NCBI RefSeq assembly: GCF_029637485.1
Contig: NZ_CP069128.1
Coordinates: 2,781,505-2,845,504, forward strand
Direction of reading: 5' to 3'
DNA: 64,000 nt
Source: Sphingomonas sp. LHG3406-1
GTDB taxonomy: Bacteria; Pseudomonadota; Alphaproteobacteria; Sphingomonadales; Sphingomonadaceae
Of this stretch, positions 8,402 through 16,402 are shown in pieces (positions within the stretch are counted from its first letter, which is position 1; every line of letters starts with the position of its first letter). The position numbers were made by a program, and so were the translations under genes. Under the pieces are notes generated by a model. That model searched no databases, had not been told where the DNA came from, and saw only the letters and a list, made by a program, of their open reading frames with translations.

Positions 8402-8965
8402 ATGAAGATCAGCGGCGTGGACATTCGTCCCGGCAACATCATCGAATATGAAGGCGGTATCTGGCGTGCGGTGAAGATCCAGCACACCCAGCCCGGCAAG
8501 GGCGGCGCCTACATGCAGGTCGAACTCAAGAACCTGCGCGATGGCCGCAAGAACAACGTCCGCTTCCGCTCGGCCGAGACGGTGGAGCGCGTCCGCCTCG
8601 ACACCAAGGACTTCCAGTTCCTCTATCCCGAAGGCGACATGCTCGTCTTCATGGACAAGGAGACCTACGACCAGGTCAGCCTGCCGCGCGACCTGCTCGG
8701 CGATGCGGCAGCCTTCCTTCAGGACGGCATGGACGTGGTGATGGAGCTCTACGAGGAGGAAGCCATTTCGGTGCAGCTCCCCGATACCATCGAAGCGACC
8801 ATCGTCGAGGCCGATGCCGTGGTGAAGGGCCAGACTGCCTCGTCCAGCTACAAGCCGGCCGTGCTCGACAATGGCGTGCGAGTCATGGTCCCGCCGCACA
8901 TTTCGAGCGGAACGCGGATCGTCGTCGACGTTTACGAGCAGACCTACGTCCGCCGCGCGGACTGA
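8402..8965 (+). CDS. efp: Elongation factor P
   Basis: Translation factor that binds between P and E sites and relieves ribosome stalling at polyproline stretches. The 187-residue protein has the three-domain EF-P layout. The N-terminal KOW domain carries the modification loop [11 protein letters not shown], with Lys33 at the position that is beta-lysylated in species with EpmA/EpmB. The C-terminal OB domains include [13 protein letters not shown] and the ending [17 protein letters not shown] motif [16 protein letters not shown]. No epm genes are in the window. Two perfect palindromes follow the stop. Confidence 0.96.
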   Translation: MKISGVDIRPGNIIEYEGGIWRAVKIQHTQPGKGGAYMQVELKNLRDGRKNNVRFRSAETVERVRLDTKDFQFLYPEGDMLVFMDKETYDQVSLPRDLLGDAAAFLQDGMDVVMELYEEEAISVQLPDTIEATIVEADAVVKGQTASSSYKPAVLDNGVRVMVPPHISSGTRIVVDVYEQTYVRRAD

Positions 8966-8971
8966 GCTTTT

Positions 8972-8993
8972 CCCCTCCCGCTCGCGGGAGGGG
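8972..8993. repeat. Perfect palindrome after efp, copy 1
   Basis: A 22-base self-complementary sequence built from CCCCTCCCGC and GCGGGAGGGG with a TC/GA centre. It begins 6 bases after the efp stop, so it can form a very stable hairpin at the end of the efp transcript. A second copy lies 49 bases downstream. Confidence 0.75.
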
Positions 8994-9042
8994 CAGGGGA
9001 GGGCCTGTTCGCCGCCTTCCTCGAAGACAATCCCTCCCCCAG

Positions 9043-9064
9043 CCCCTCCCGCGAGCGGGAGGGG
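9043..9064. repeat. Perfect palindrome before the IMPase gene, copy 2
   Basis: The arms CCCCTCCCGC and GCGGGAGGGG are the same as in copy 1, with the two central bases reversed (GA instead of TC). It ends 11 bases before the start codon at 9076, and its GGGGAGGAG tail supplies the ribosome binding site, so folding could mask translation initiation. Confidence 0.72.
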
Positions 9065-9075
9065 AGGAGAATGAC

Positions 9076-9891
9076 ATGGTTTCCCACTCCGGTCTCATCG
9101 CCGTCATGCAGAAGGCCGCGCGCAAGGCGGCGCCGAAGCTCCGCCGCGATTTCGGCGAGGTGGGCGAGCTGCAGGTGTCGAAGAAGGGTCCTGGCGACTT
9201 CGTCACCATGGCCGACAAGCGCGCCGAGGAGACGCTCGTTTCCGAACTGAGGGCGGCGCGTCCGGACTGGGGCTTCCTGCTCGAGGAAGGCGGCGAGATC
9301 GAGGGCAATCCGGCCAAGCCGCGCTTCATCATCGATCCGCTCGACGGGACCACCAACTTCCTCCACTCCATTCCGCACTTCGCCATGTCGATCGCGGTCG
9401 AGGAGAAGAAGCCCAACGGCCAGCCGGACATCACCCATGCGCTGGTTTACCAGCCGCTGACCGACGAGACCTTCTGGGCCGAGAAGGGGCGGGGCGCCTG
9501 GCTCCACGACCGCCGCCTGCGCGTCTCGGCACGGCGCTACCTCGACGAAAGCCTGATCGGCACCGGGATCCCGCACCTTGGCCGGTCGGATTCCGAACGC
9601 TGGACCCGGATCTACAATGCCATTGCGCCCGAAGTAGCCGGGATCCGCCGCTTCGGCGCTGCCAGCCTCGACTTCGCCTGGGTCGCCGCCGGCCGGATGG
9701 ACGGTTTCTGGGAAGACGACCTTGATCCGTGGGACAGCGCGGCGGGCATGCTGCTGGTCAAGGAAGCCGGCGGCTTCGTCAGCGATTTCCGCGGCCAGGA
9801 CCGGATGATGGAGCGCCGCGAATATCTCGCCGCCAACGGCGATCTCCACAGCCGCCTCCACAAGCTGCTCGGGGGCGCGCTGCGGGGCTGA
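9076..9891 (+). CDS. Inositol monophosphatase family protein (SuhB-like)
   Basis: A 271-residue Mg-dependent, Li-sensitive-type phosphomonoesterase. Metal-binding motifs are complete: the EEGGEIEG acidic loop, DPLDGTTNF starting at Asp87, and WDSAAGMLL with Asp220. Bacterial members dephosphorylate inositol phosphates, and E. coli SuhB also acts as an rRNA antitermination factor; the substrate here cannot be decided. The start ATG follows GGGGAGGAG, which is part of the preceding palindrome. Downstream is a 297-base gap before the nuo operon. Confidence 0.9.
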   Translation: MVSHSGLIAVMQKAARKAAPKLRRDFGEVGELQVSKKGPGDFVTMADKRAEETLVSELRAARPDWGFLLEEGGEIEGNPAKPRFIIDPLDGTTNFLHSIPHFAMSIAVEEKKPNGQPDITHALVYQPLTDETFWAEKGRGAWLHDRRLRVSARRYLDESLIGTGIPHLGRSDSERWTRIYNAIAPEVAGIRRFGAASLDFAWVAAGRMDGFWEDDLDPWDSAAGMLLVKEAGGFVSDFRGQDRMMERREYLAANGDLHSRLHKLLGGALRG

Positions 9892-10188
9892 TCCGCGGGG
9901 AAAAAGGCATAGCGTCCAGTTCGTCCACTTTCCGGTGAGCAGGCCGCGGCGCCAAGGATACGCGGCTAAAGGAAAATGTGCCAGCATGGTTAGTTATGCC
10001 GCACGAAGTCCTACAGTTCAAGCGTGTCTGCTCGTTCCTCTTCCGTCATGGCGTCCGACCCGTTGCCGATCGCTTCCGGGGAGCCGCCCACTGAGCGTCC
10101 GAAGGGAACTGAATCCGGGCCCTGACATGTTGTGTCGGAAAGAGCGCTGCTCTAGAGGGCGCCCAAGCTGAAAGTACCGGAGTCTCAC
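9892..10188. other. Non-coding region upstream of the nuo operon
   Basis: This is the longest clean gap in the window. It must carry the nuoA promoter. A weak candidate is TTGTGT at 10130-10135 with a TCTAGA at 10151-10156, but the spacing (15) is short. No tRNA cloverleaf, riboswitch or convincing small gene is visible. A 78-codon open frame at 9935-10171 has no good ribosome binding site and no protein-like composition. Confidence 0.5.
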
Positions 10189-10566
10189 GTGGCCGCAGTC
10201 GCCGCACAATATCTGCCGATCCTGCTGTTCCTGGGCGTCGCCCTGGCGCTCAGCCTGGTGTTCGTGATCGCGCCGATCATCGCGTCCAAGTTCACCGGCG
10301 CCGACCAGCCCTATGCCGAGAAGCTCACCGAATATGAGTGCGGCTTCCCGGCGTTCGAGGACTCGCGCAGCCAGTTCGATGTCCGCTTCTATCTCGTCGC
10401 CATCCTGTTCATCGTGTTCGACCTCGAAGCGGCCTTCCTGTTCCCGTGGGCGGTGACGCTCGACGAGACGGGCTGGCTCGGCTGGGGCGCGATGATGGTG
10501 TTTCTCGCCGAACTGGCGCTCGGCCTTGCCTATGCCTGGAAGAAGGGAGCGCTCGAATGGGAGTGA
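10189..10566 (+). CDS. nuoA: NADH-quinone oxidoreductase subunit A
   Basis: A 125-residue membrane subunit of respiratory complex I with three transmembrane helices ([59 protein letters not shown]). The conserved loop [20 protein letters not shown], whose cysteine is conserved in ND3/NuoA, lies between helices 1 and 2. Translation starts at a GTG with GGAG at 10179-10182. It opens the complete nuoA-N operon and overlaps nuoB by 10 bases. Confidence 0.97.
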   Translation: MAAVAAQYLPILLFLGVALALSLVFVIAPIIASKFTGADQPYAEKLTEYECGFPAFEDSRSQFDVRFYLVAILFIVFDLEAAFLFPWAVTLDETGWLGWGAMMVFLAELALGLAYAWKKGALEWE

Positions 10567-11138
10567 TGCTCGACCCCGCGGCGAACCCTTATCCGACCGA
10601 GGAGGAGCTCGCCCGCGCCTACGGACTGGTCCCGGGCAGCCCCGAGCACCAGCGCCTGACCGAAATGGGCAAGGACCTCGACGACAAGGGCTTCCTCGTC
10701 ACCTCCGCCGAGGACCTTTTCACCTGGGCCCGCACCGGGTCGCTGTGGTGGATGACCTTCGGCCTCGCCTGCTGCGCGGTGGAGATGATCCACGTCAACA
10801 TGCCGCGCTACGACCTCGAACGCTTCGGCGTCGCCCCGCGCGCTAGCCCGCGCCAGTCGGACGTGATGATCGTCGCCGGCACGCTGTGCAACAAGATGGC
10901 GCCGGCGCTGCGCCGGGTCTACGACCAGATGGCCGAGCCGCGCTACGTCATCTCGATGGGTAGCTGCGCCAATGGCGGCGGCTATTATCACTACAGCTAT
11001 TCGGTGGTGCGTGGCTGCGACCGCATCGTGCCGGTCGACATCTACGTCCCCGGCTGTCCCCCGACCGCCGAGGCATTGCTCTACGGCATCATGCAATTGC
11101 AGCGGAAGATCCGCCGCGAGGGGACGATCGAGCGGTGA
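10557..11138 (+). CDS. nuoB: NADH-quinone oxidoreductase subunit B
   Basis: A peripheral-arm subunit carrying the terminal [4Fe-4S] cluster N2, which hands electrons to quinone. The four ligands are present: the adjacent pair Cys72-Cys73 in [10 protein letters not shown], Cys137 in GSCANGGG and Cys167 in GCPP. The ATG at 10557 has AAGGGAG 8 bases upstream. A second ATG at 10566 forms a TGATG overlap with the nuoA stop but sits too close to its GGGAG. From 10557 the protein has 193 residues, as expected. Confidence 0.97.
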   Translation: MGVMLDPAANPYPTEEELARAYGLVPGSPEHQRLTEMGKDLDDKGFLVTSAEDLFTWARTGSLWWMTFGLACCAVEMIHVNMPRYDLERFGVAPRASPRQSDVMIVAGTLCNKMAPALRRVYDQMAEPRYVISMGSCANGGGYYHYSYSVVRGCDRIVPVDIYVPGCPPTAEALLYGIMQLQRKIRREGTIER

Positions 11139-12019
11139 GCCACTCAGCGCCGAAGACGGCTTCCGACGAGGGCGTGATCGAGGCGGCGACTGCCGCGCTC
11201 GGCGACCTCATCATCGAGACCAAGCATGCCGCCGACGAGGTCACGCTGACCGTCGTGCGCGAAGGTGTTGCGGAGGCCTGCCGGCTGCTCCGTGACACGC
11301 CAGGCCTCGAGTATCAGCAGCTGATGGAGATAGCCGGGGTCGACTATCCGGATAATGCGGAGCGGTTCGAGGTCAACTACCACCTGCTGTCGCTGACGCA
11401 GAACCGCCGGATCCGGGTCAAGGTGCGGACCGACGAGGTCACGCCGGTGCCGACCGTGACGACCCTCTGGCCGGTCGCCGGCTGGCTCGAGCGCGAGGTG
11501 TTTGACCTTTACGGCGTCACCTTCGCCGGCAATCCGGACCTCCGCCGGATTCTTACCGATTACGGGTTCGAAGGGCATCCGCTGCGCAAGGACTTCCCGC
11601 TGACCGGCTTCACCGAGATGCGCTATTCGGAAGCCGAGAAGCGCGTGGTCTACGAGCCCGTCAGCCTCGCCCAGGACTTCCGTGCCTTCGACTTCCTGAC
11701 GCCCTGGAACGGGCCGGAATACCGGCTGCCGGGTGACGAGAAGGCCGAGCCGCAGGCAGCCGGCGCGCCGACCCCGGCGCCGGCCACCGCTGAAGCACCG
11801 AAGGTCGTTCCTGCGGCTGGTGCCGGCAAGCGCGGCGGCGAGAAGCCGTACAATACCGACAATGAGGACCGGAAGACGTCCGGCGCCGCCGAAGCCAGTG
11901 GCGAGGCGCGGAAGTCCAACGAGGCCAAGTCGGCCGACGTCGGCGGCAGGACCACCGACATCAAGGAACCGCTGCCCGACAGCAGCAAGGTGACCCGCGA
12001 CAGCGGGGAGGCGCAGTAA
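11135..12019 (+). CDS. nuoC: NADH-quinone oxidoreductase subunit C with long disordered tail
   Basis: The 30-kDa peripheral-arm subunit at the quinone-site interface with NuoD. The conserved C-terminal signature [22 protein letters not shown] and [11 protein letters not shown] marks the family. The globular part ends near residue 197 ([19 protein letters not shown]). Residues about 198-294 are a low-complexity extension rich in Ala, Pro, Glu, Lys and Ser that is absent from typical NuoC. The GTG start overlaps the nuoB stop (GTGA), and the TAA overlaps the nuoD ATG by one base. NuoC and NuoD are separate, not fused as in E. coli. Confidence 0.96.
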   Translation: MSHSAPKTASDEGVIEAATAALGDLIIETKHAADEVTLTVVREGVAEACRLLRDTPGLEYQQLMEIAGVDYPDNAERFEVNYHLLSLTQNRRIRVKVRTDEVTPVPTVTTLWPVAGWLEREVFDLYGVTFAGNPDLRRILTDYGFEGHPLRKDFPLTGFTEMRYSEAEKRVVYEPVSLAQDFRAFDFLTPWNGPEYRLPGDEKAEPQAAGAPTPAPATAEAPKVVPAAGAGKRGGEKPYNTDNEDRKTSGAAEASGEARKSNEAKSADVGGRTTDIKEPLPDSSKVTRDSGEAQ

Positions 12020-13302
12020 TGCCGATCCAGGAAGACACGCTGCCGGTCAACGGCTCGCTGACCGCGAACGAGGTCCAGAAGCAGACCCGCCGGGTCGAGG
12101 TCGGGGTCATTCCCGACCTTGAGCCGGGCGACCAGGCGATCAACAATTACACGATCAACTTCGGGCCCCAGCATCCGGCCGCGCACGGCGTGCTGCGCCT
12201 GATCATGGAGCTGGACGGCGAGATCGTCGAGCGCTGCGATCCGCACGTCGGGCTGCTTCACCGCGGCACCGAGAAGCTGATCGAATACAAGACCTACGCC
12301 CAGGCGATCCCTTACTTCGACCGCCTCGATTACTGCTCGCCCATGTGCATGGAGCACAGCTTCGTGCTCGCGGCCGAGAAATTGATGGGCCTCGAGGTCC
12401 CGCTGCGCGCCCAGTATATTCGGGTGATGATGGCGGAGCTGACCCGCATCAAGAACCACATGCTGAACCTCGGCTCCCACGTCATGGACGTGGGCGCGAT
12501 GACTCCGAACCTGTGGATGTTCGAGCTTCGCGAGGATCTGATGCAGATCTACGAGAGCGTGTCGGGCGCGCGCATGCACGCCAATTATTTCCGCGTCGGC
12601 GGGGTCCACCAGGACATTCCGCCCAAGGTGCTGAACGACATCGGCGACTTCCTCGACAACCGGCTCCAGCTGTTCGAGGACGCGATCAGCCTGGTCGCCG
12701 ACAACCGCATCTTCAAGCAGCGCAACGTCGATATCGGCATCGTCAGCAAGGAAGATGCCATCGCCTGGGGCTTCTCGGGCCCGATGATCCGCGGCTCGGG
12801 CATCCCCTGGGACATCCGCAAGTCGCAGCCCTACGAAGTCTATGACCGGATGGAGTTCGACGTTCCCGTCGGCACCAGCGGCGACTGCTACGACCGGTTC
12901 ATGTGCCGCGTGGAGGAGGTCCGCCAGAGCTGGCGCATCGTCCGGCAGTGCCTGAACGAGATGCCGCAGGGGCCAATCGGCACCGACGACCGCAAGGTCT
13001 TCCCGCCCAAGCGCGCCGAGATGAAGACCTCGATGGAGGCGCTCATCCACCACTTCAAGCTCTACACCGAGGGCTTCCACGTGCCGGCCGGCGAAGTCTA
13101 TGTCGCGACGGAAAGCCCCAAGGGCGAGTTCGGCGTCTATCTGGTCAGCGACGGCACCAACAAGCCCTACCGCTGCAAGATCCGCCCGACCGCCTTCAGC
13201 CATTTGCAGGCGATGGACTTCATGATGAAAGGTCACATGCTGGCGGATACGACGGCGGTGCTGGGTGCGATGGATATCGTGTTCGGGGAGTGTGACCGCT
13301 AA
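12019..13302 (+). CDS. nuoD: NADH-quinone oxidoreductase subunit D
   Basis: The 49-kDa subunit, which together with NuoB forms the quinone-reduction chamber and descends from the large subunit of NiFe hydrogenases. Family signatures are [22 protein letters not shown] (quinone-site histidine), [33 protein letters not shown] and the C-terminal [36 protein letters not shown] region. At 427 residues it carries a roughly 35-residue N-terminal lead before the core. It starts at TAATG after nuoC and ends at TAATG into nuoE. Confidence 0.97.
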   Translation: MPIQEDTLPVNGSLTANEVQKQTRRVEVGVIPDLEPGDQAINNYTINFGPQHPAAHGVLRLIMELDGEIVERCDPHVGLLHRGTEKLIEYKTYAQAIPYFDRLDYCSPMCMEHSFVLAAEKLMGLEVPLRAQYIRVMMAELTRIKNHMLNLGSHVMDVGAMTPNLWMFELREDLMQIYESVSGARMHANYFRVGGVHQDIPPKVLNDIGDFLDNRLQLFEDAISLVADNRIFKQRNVDIGIVSKEDAIAWGFSGPMIRGSGIPWDIRKSQPYEVYDRMEFDVPVGTSGDCYDRFMCRVEEVRQSWRIVRQCLNEMPQGPIGTDDRKVFPPKRAEMKTSMEALIHHFKLYTEGFHVPAGEVYVATESPKGEFGVYLVSDGTNKPYRCKIRPTAFSHLQAMDFMMKGHMLADTTAVLGAMDIVFGECDR

Positions 13303-13994
13303 TGGCCGAGCGTCACTTCGCCCCCGACGTCCCCGAGCTGCGCGAGCGCTGGGGCGGGTTCACCTGGGATAAGGCGCACGCGCCGGAGGCCCAGCGCGCG
13401 CTCCAGAAGTATCCGGAAGGGCGCAAGGCGTCGGCCGTGATCCCGCTGCTCGACCTCGCCCAGCGGCAGGTCGGTGCAGAGACGGGAACGCAGGGCTGGC
13501 TGCCGATTCCCGTGATCGAGTTTGTCGCCGCCGAATGCGGGCTGCCGCCGGTGCGGGCGATGGAGGTCGCCAGCTTCTACACCATGTTCAACCTGGTGCC
13601 CGTCGGAAAGTATCATGTGCAGGTGTGCGGCACGACGCCGTGCATGCTGCGCGGCTCCGACGACGTGCTCAAGGCCTGCTATGCCAAGGGCATGAAGAAG
13701 GGAAAGACGACCGCCGACGGTCTCTTCACCCTGACCGAGGTCGAGTGCCTGGGCGCCTGCGCCAACGCACCGATGGTCCAGATCAACGACGACAATTTCG
13801 AGGATCTGACCGAGGCCAGCATGACGGCAGTGCTCGACGCGCTCGCGTCCGGCAAGCCGGTCAAGGCGGGTTCGCAGATCGGGCGGCAGACCAGCTGCGC
13901 GGAAGGTGGTCCGACCAACCTCAAGAAGATGACCGAGCGCAACTATGACTATCGTCCGATGTGGGCCGATGCGCCGGCCGGAGAGGACGCCTAA
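13302..13994 (+). CDS. nuoE: NADH-quinone oxidoreductase subunit E
   Basis: The 24-kDa subunit of the NADH dehydrogenase module, with the [2Fe-2S] cluster N1a. Ligands are visible as Cys109 and Cys114 in CGTTPCM and Cys149 and Cys153 in ECLGACANAP. The helical bundle before them includes VIEFVAAECGLPPVRAMEVASFYTMF. The 230-residue length includes a C-terminal tail of about 50 residues, as usual in alphaproteobacteria. Its stop at 13994 directly abuts the GTG of a 46-codon membrane peptide gene. Confidence 0.96.
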   Translation: MAERHFAPDVPELRERWGGFTWDKAHAPEAQRALQKYPEGRKASAVIPLLDLAQRQVGAETGTQGWLPIPVIEFVAAECGLPPVRAMEVASFYTMFNLVPVGKYHVQVCGTTPCMLRGSDDVLKACYAKGMKKGKTTADGLFTLTEVECLGACANAPMVQINDDNFEDLTEASMTAVLDALASGKPVKAGSQIGRQTSCAEGGPTNLKKMTERNYDYRPMWADAPAGEDA

Positions 13995-14135
13995 GTGGAT
14001 AGCACCGTCCTCGGCATCATCGTCGGCGTGGTCGCCGGCCTCATCGTCCTCAAATTCGTCAAGGGCGTGATCAAGTTCGTGGTGCTCGGCATCGTGGTCC
14101 TGGTCGCGCTCGCGCTTGCCGGGGTGTTCAACTGA
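13995..14135 (+). CDS. 46-residue membrane peptide between nuoE and nuoF
   Basis: A short open frame, GTG to TGA, filling exactly the space between nuoE and nuoF. It begins on the base after the nuoE stop, and its TGA shares one base with the nuoF ATG (TGATG). The product is almost entirely hydrophobic, with two segments, [17 protein letters not shown] and [19 protein letters not shown], joined by KFVKG, and ends in FN. The exact fit, matched codon use and coupling make translation likely. No function is known to me. It could be a loosely associated complex I peptide or assembly aid, which is inference only. Confidence 0.7.
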   Translation: MDSTVLGIIVGVVAGLIVLKFVKGVIKFVVLGIVVLVALALAGVFN

Positions 14136-15445
14136 TGGGCTATACCGGGCCTCTCGCGGACAAGGACCGCATCTTCACCAACGTCTACGGCTTCCAGTCG
14201 CCCGATCTGAAGGCGGCGCAGGCGCGGGGCGACTGGGACAATACCAAGGCGCTGATGGCCGACGGCCCCGACGCGATCATCGACGCGGTCAAGGCTTCGG
14301 GCCTGCGCGGGCGGGGCGGCGCGGGATTCCCGACCGGCATGAAGTGGAGCTTCATGCCCAAGGAGCCGAAGCCGGGTAAACCGAACTTCCTCGTCATCAA
14401 CGCCGACGAGTCCGAGCCGGGGTCCTGCAAGGACCGCGAGATCATCCGCCATGATCCGCACAAGCTGATCGAAGGCGCGCTGATCGCCAGCTTCGCGATG
14501 CGGGCGCGAGCCTGCTACATCTACATCCGCGGCGAATATATTCGCGAAGCGCAGGCGCTCGAGAAGGCGATCGCGGAGGCCTATGCCGCGGGCCTGGTCG
14601 GCAAGAATGCGGCGGGGTCGGGCTACGACTTCGACATCTTCTGCCATCGCGGCGCAGGCGCCTACATCTGCGGCGAAGAGACCGCGATGCTGGAGAGCCT
14701 GGAAGGCAAGCAGGGCCGTCCGCGCCTGAAGCCGCCGTTCCCGGCGGGCGCCGGCCTCTATGGCTGCCCGACGACCGTCAACAATGTCGAGTCCATCGCG
14801 GTCGTCCCGACCATCCTGCGCCGGGGCGCGGCCTGGTTCGCCGGCTTCGGGCGCGAGAAGAACGAGGGCACCAAGCTCTTCCAGATCTCCGGCCATGTGG
14901 TGAAGCCGACGGTCGTCGAGGAGAGCATGAGCATCTCCTTCCGCGAGCTGATCGACCGCCATTGCGGCGGCATCCGCGGCGGCTGGGACAATCTGCTCGC
15001 CGTGATCCCCGGCGGCTCCTCGGTGCCTTTGGTGCCAGCGGCCGAGATCATGGACGCACCGATGGACTTCGACGGGCTGAAGGCGCTTGGGTCCGGCCTC
15101 GGCACGGCGGCGATCATCGTCATGGACAGGTCGACCGACATCGTCCGCGCGATCAGCCGCATCAGCTATTTCTACAAGCATGAGAGCTGCGGCCAGTGCA
15201 CCCCGTGCCGCGAAGGCACCGGCTGGATGTGGCGGATCATGGAGCGGCTGCGCGAAGGCGACGGATCCCCTGAGCTGATCGACAAGCTCTACGACGTCAC
15301 CAAGCAGGTCGAAGGCCACACCATCTGCGCGTTGGGCGACGCGGCGGCCTGGCCGATCCAGGGCCTGATCAAGCACTTCCGCCCCGAGCTGGAGCGTCGC
15401 ATCGCCGAGCGCAACGGCGGCGCGATGCTGGAGGCGGCTGAGTGA
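14135..15445 (+). CDS. nuoF: NADH-quinone oxidoreductase subunit F
   Basis: The 51-kDa catalytic subunit that oxidises NADH through FMN and cluster N3. The NADH/FMN glycine-rich region is [18 protein letters not shown] near residues 53-70, followed by [15 protein letters not shown] and the flavin-site [19 protein letters not shown]. The [4Fe-4S] ligands are Cys352, Cys355 and Cys358 in CGQCTPC, and Cys398 in ICALGD. Length is 436 residues, typical. It is translationally coupled to the 46-residue peptide upstream and overlaps the next small frame by four bases (GTGA). Confidence 0.97.
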   Translation: MGYTGPLADKDRIFTNVYGFQSPDLKAAQARGDWDNTKALMADGPDAIIDAVKASGLRGRGGAGFPTGMKWSFMPKEPKPGKPNFLVINADESEPGSCKDREIIRHDPHKLIEGALIASFAMRARACYIYIRGEYIREAQALEKAIAEAYAAGLVGKNAAGSGYDFDIFCHRGAGAYICGEETAMLESLEGKQGRPRLKPPFPAGAGLYGCPTTVNNVESIAVVPTILRRGAAWFAGFGREKNEGTKLFQISGHVVKPTVVEESMSISFRELIDRHCGGIRGGWDNLLAVIPGGSSVPLVPAAEIMDAPMDFDGLKALGSGLGTAAIIVMDRSTDIVRAISRISYFYKHESCGQCTPCREGTGWMWRIMERLREGDGSPELIDKLYDVTKQVEGHTICALGDAAAWPIQGLIKHFRPELERRIAERNGGAMLEAAE

Positions 15446-15651
15446 GCCTGAGCCTCTTCGTCATTCTCATCCTGTCGGCGGTGGCGTTCCTCTACGCCCT
15501 GACAGCGCTGCGTCGCGTGAAGCGGCAGGGCGCGCGACAGTATGGCGATGGCGGTTACGAAGGTGGCTATTCCTCCAGGGACAAGAGTTCGGACGGCGAC
15601 AGTGACGGCGGTGATGGCGGTGGCGGCGATGGCGGCGGAGGAGGCGACTGA
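15442..15651 (+). CDS. 69-residue single-helix protein with Gly/Asp-rich tail
   Basis: A small protein coupled to nuoF by a GTGA overlap. Residues 3-22 form one membrane helix ([20 protein letters not shown]), followed by a basic stop-transfer patch ([11 protein letters not shown]) and a tail that is nearly all Gly, Asp and Ser ([20 protein letters not shown]). The tail would be disordered and strongly acidic. The N-in or N-out orientation is unclear, but the basic patch favours a cytoplasmic tail. The stop shares a base with the next ATG (TGATG). I know no function; the placement suggests an accessory of complex I. Confidence 0.6.
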   Translation: MSLSLFVILILSAVAFLYALTALRRVKRQGARQYGDGGYEGGYSSRDKSSDGDSDGGDGGGGDGGGGGD

Positions 15652-15725
15652 TGCCTAAGGTCATTGTCGATGGTCAGGAAATCGAGGTCTGCGCGGGTGT
15701 GACCGTGGTGGAGGCGGCAGAATGA
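15651..15725 (+). pseudogene. 24-codon echo of the nuoG 5' end
   Basis: This stretch reads [13 protein letters not shown] then CAGVTVVEAAE and stops. The true nuoG at 16402 starts [13 protein letters not shown] then [12 protein letters not shown] count 18 of 24 residues and 55 of 72 bases identical over the aligned stretch. The frame ends in an ATGA overlap that starts the next gene. The simplest reading is that a gene was inserted at the nuoG start, leaving a diverged copy of the first 72 bases in front. The short peptide may still be translated as a coupling leader. Confidence 0.75.
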
Positions 15726-16402
15726 TCCTTCCGGTCATCCTGGTCGCCATCGCCACCGCGCCGTCTGGCAAGAACGAGTGGCGTGAAGCGGTTGCGTCCG
15801 ACACGCGGCAGGTCCTCCAGGCCTATGCCCGCTGCTCCGCCAAGCTCGAGCCGGACCTTGCCGCGCGCTTCGTGCTCATGAACGACGGTGAGCGTCTTCC
15901 GGAACGCGACTTTCGACGCCTGTTCGATGGCAAGTGCCTCGGCTTGCGGGGAGGCCAGATGCGGATGCGTGCGTGGCGCTCCCGCGCCGCTTTGGCGGAA
16001 GCCTTGATCGTCCGAAACAATGATCGCTTCAAGCGCGACTCCTTTGCTTCGGTTCCGCCACTCGAGTGGACGATCACCCAGCCTGTCCCCGACGTGCCGA
16101 CGGATGCCGCCGCCGCTCAACTACACGCGCAGGTGTCGCAAGCCGAGGCGCAGCACGCCGCCCTCGGGGAGTGCGTATCCCGCGCCGATCCCGTTTCCAC
16201 GCTCGCCGTGCTCAAGTCGAAGATCGACTCCGATGACGAGATGGCCAAGCTCAAGGCCCTCGCGCCACGGATCGCCGGCTGCGTTCAGCAGGGCCAGACC
16301 CTTGCCTTTAACCGAACGCACCTGCGCGCTGGCATGGCGCTGGCCTATTATCGCCTGGCCGCCGGCCCGACGGGCGCTCGCCCGACTGCAGGAACAAACT
16401 GA
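15722..16402 (+). CDS. Exported hypothetical protein inserted before nuoG
   Basis: A 226-residue protein of no family I recognise. The N-terminus (MILPVILVAIATAPSG) looks like a short signal peptide without a basic n-region. Four cysteines (Cys38, Cys72, Cys151, Cys187) could form two disulphides, consistent with a periplasmic location. The rest is largely helical and charged, with DERLP-like acidic patches and many Arg/Ala residues, and no membrane segment. It starts at an ATGA overlap with the nuoG echo and ends at TGATG into the genuine nuoG, so it is coupled to the operon. Such a protein is not a standard complex I subunit. The flanking duplication suggests insertion. Confidence 0.7.
   Translation: MILPVILVAIATAPSGKNEWREAVASDTRQVLQAYARCSAKLEPDLAARFVLMNDGERLPERDFRRLFDGKCLGLRGGQMRMRAWRSRAALAEALIVRNNDRFKRDSFASVPPLEWTITQPVPDVPTDAAAAQLHAQVSQAEAQHAALGECVSRADPVSTLAVLKSKIDSDDEMAKLKALAPRIAGCVQQGQTLAFNRTHLRAGMALAYYRLAAGPTGARPTAGTN

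Noticed and set aside
9935-10171. Possible 78-codon gene in the gap before nuoA
   Set aside because: There is no ribosome site, the composition is non-protein-like, and the position overlaps the likely nuo promoter.
10566-11138. Alternative nuoB start at the TGATG overlap (10566)
   Set aside because: The ATG at 10557 has AAGGGAG at correct spacing. The ATG at 10566 has its purine run only two bases away.
13991-15376. 461-codon minus-strand frame
   Set aside because: It is antisense to nuoF, whose iron-sulfur and flavin motifs are intact.
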